From: Pseudomonadota bacterium
GTDB taxonomy: Bacteria; Pseudomonadota; Gammaproteobacteria; Burkholderiales; Rhodocyclaceae
NCBI GenBank assembly: GCA_026399515.1
Contig: JAPLQT010000123.1
Location: 62,001 to 126,000, forward strand
Direction: 5' to 3'
Length of the DNA: 64,000 nt
Of this stretch, positions 63,666 through 64,000 are shown in pieces (within the stretch, counting starts at the first letter, position 1; each line of letters begins with the position of its first letter). The position numbers and the translations under genes are program-made. The notes beneath the pieces are model-generated. The model saw only the letters and a program-made list of their open reading frames with translations, was not told the DNA's origin and made no database searches.

Positions 63666-64000
63666 TCAGCCGCTGACGCGCAACACCACGGCCATGCCCG
63701 AGTCTCCAGCGGCACAGCCGGTAAACAAGCCGACACCGCCACCGCGCAAAACCAGTTCTTCGATCAATTCCATGATCGAGCGTAATCCTGTCGGGCCTTG
63801 CGGATGGACCCAGATCAGCGAGCAGCCGTAGTTGTTCATCTTCTCCAGCGCGAAGCCGGTTTCCTTGGAAAAGATCAGGTCATTGGCGGCAAAAGGATTA
63901 TGCGTCTTGACCGCCGTGACGTCCTTCATCTCCAGGCCCGCCGCCTTGAGCGCCATATACGCCGCAGGCACCGTCGCCGCCGGCATGAAACCTTTTTCCA
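63666..64000 (-). CDS. Thiolase family protein (acetyl-CoA acyltransferase), C-terminal part, runs off window
   Basis: The last 111 residues of a thiolase that forms or cleaves beta-ketoacyl-CoA. KTHNPFAANDLIF and NNYGCSLIWVHPQGPTG carry the NxG/His-type region (an HPQG variant of the usual NxxGG-xxxGHPxG), and GGGVGLFTGCAAGDSG holds the catalytic C-terminal Cys in a GCAAG form. The start lies beyond the right edge. Confidence 0.88.
   Translation of the reverse strand, partial: EKGFMPAATVPAAYMALKAAGLEMKDVTAVKTHNPFAANDLIFSKETGFALEKMNNYGCSLIWVHPQGPTGLRSIMELIEELVLRGGGVGLFTGCAAGDSGMAVVLRVSG

Overview
The window reads as a chromosomal segment of a GC-rich betaproteobacterium, most likely Rhodocyclales or Nitrosomonadales. 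The evidence is the gene order ponA / pilMNOPQ-aroK-aroB-dgt-gltB, an HslV with the MEQYHG propeptide, and the betaproteobacterial flavour of ArgA, UbiB, Bpt and DUF2889. This is inferred from gene content; I cannot name the species. No gene-free stretch longer than about 300 bases remains once starts are corrected.

Positions 1-17503 (all minus strand) hold the type IV pilus assembly operon pilMNOPQ, in which every junction is a 4-nt start/stop overlap, and the aroK-aroB-dgt-gltB block. Three large lipoproteins built from bacterial Ig-like (Big_1-type) domains are embedded in this conserved locus: one after pilQ, one before aroK, and one (frameshifted) between dgt and gltB. Each is followed by its own intrinsic terminator, so they look like cassettes inserted into an old operon.

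Positions 17504-26139 (mostly plus) carry class A PBP1a, a convergent cyaY, lptM-lysA, and a two-gene RND efflux system with no outer-membrane channel gene.

Positions 26327-32196 form a copper-acquisition and redox-control module: a PCuAC copper chaperone and an outer-membrane barrel (minus), diverging from a RegB/RegA-like two-component pair, followed by an OprC/NosA-like TonB-dependent copper receptor. A 17-bp palindrome resembling a RegA/PrrA site lies in the divergent intergenic region and again upstream of the receptor. In both plus-strand promoters it sits exactly 22 nt before an identical TAAAAT -10 element.

Positions 32234-39287 hold hslVU, then a second metal island. A minus-strand gene series (small His/Cys protein, lipoprotein, outer-membrane porin, ZnuA-like binding protein, ZnuB-like permease, no ATPase) diverges from a NiCoT nickel/cobalt permease across a perfect 9-bp inverted repeat that resembles a NikR operator.

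Positions 39389-48926 are mainly housekeeping: an MgtC-family protein, RlmI, an SSS symporter with a His-rich tail, UbiB, DUF2889, RsmE, a two-domain polyphosphate:AMP phosphotransferase and ArgA. Positions 49101-61524 contain a PilZ-like protein, a Tat-exported FAH-family hydrolase facing a glcG-sgaA-tctCBA operon, the N-degron transferases Bpt and Aat, a patatin-like lipoprotein, an NlpC/P60 hydrolase, and an acuI-prpE pair that would turn acrylate or propionate into propionyl-CoA.

The right end (61717-63450) is visibly AT-richer and carries a DUF3883 nuclease-like gene and a HigBA-type toxin-antitoxin pair. It is followed by tRNA-Val(GAC) and the 3' end of a thiolase gene running off the window.
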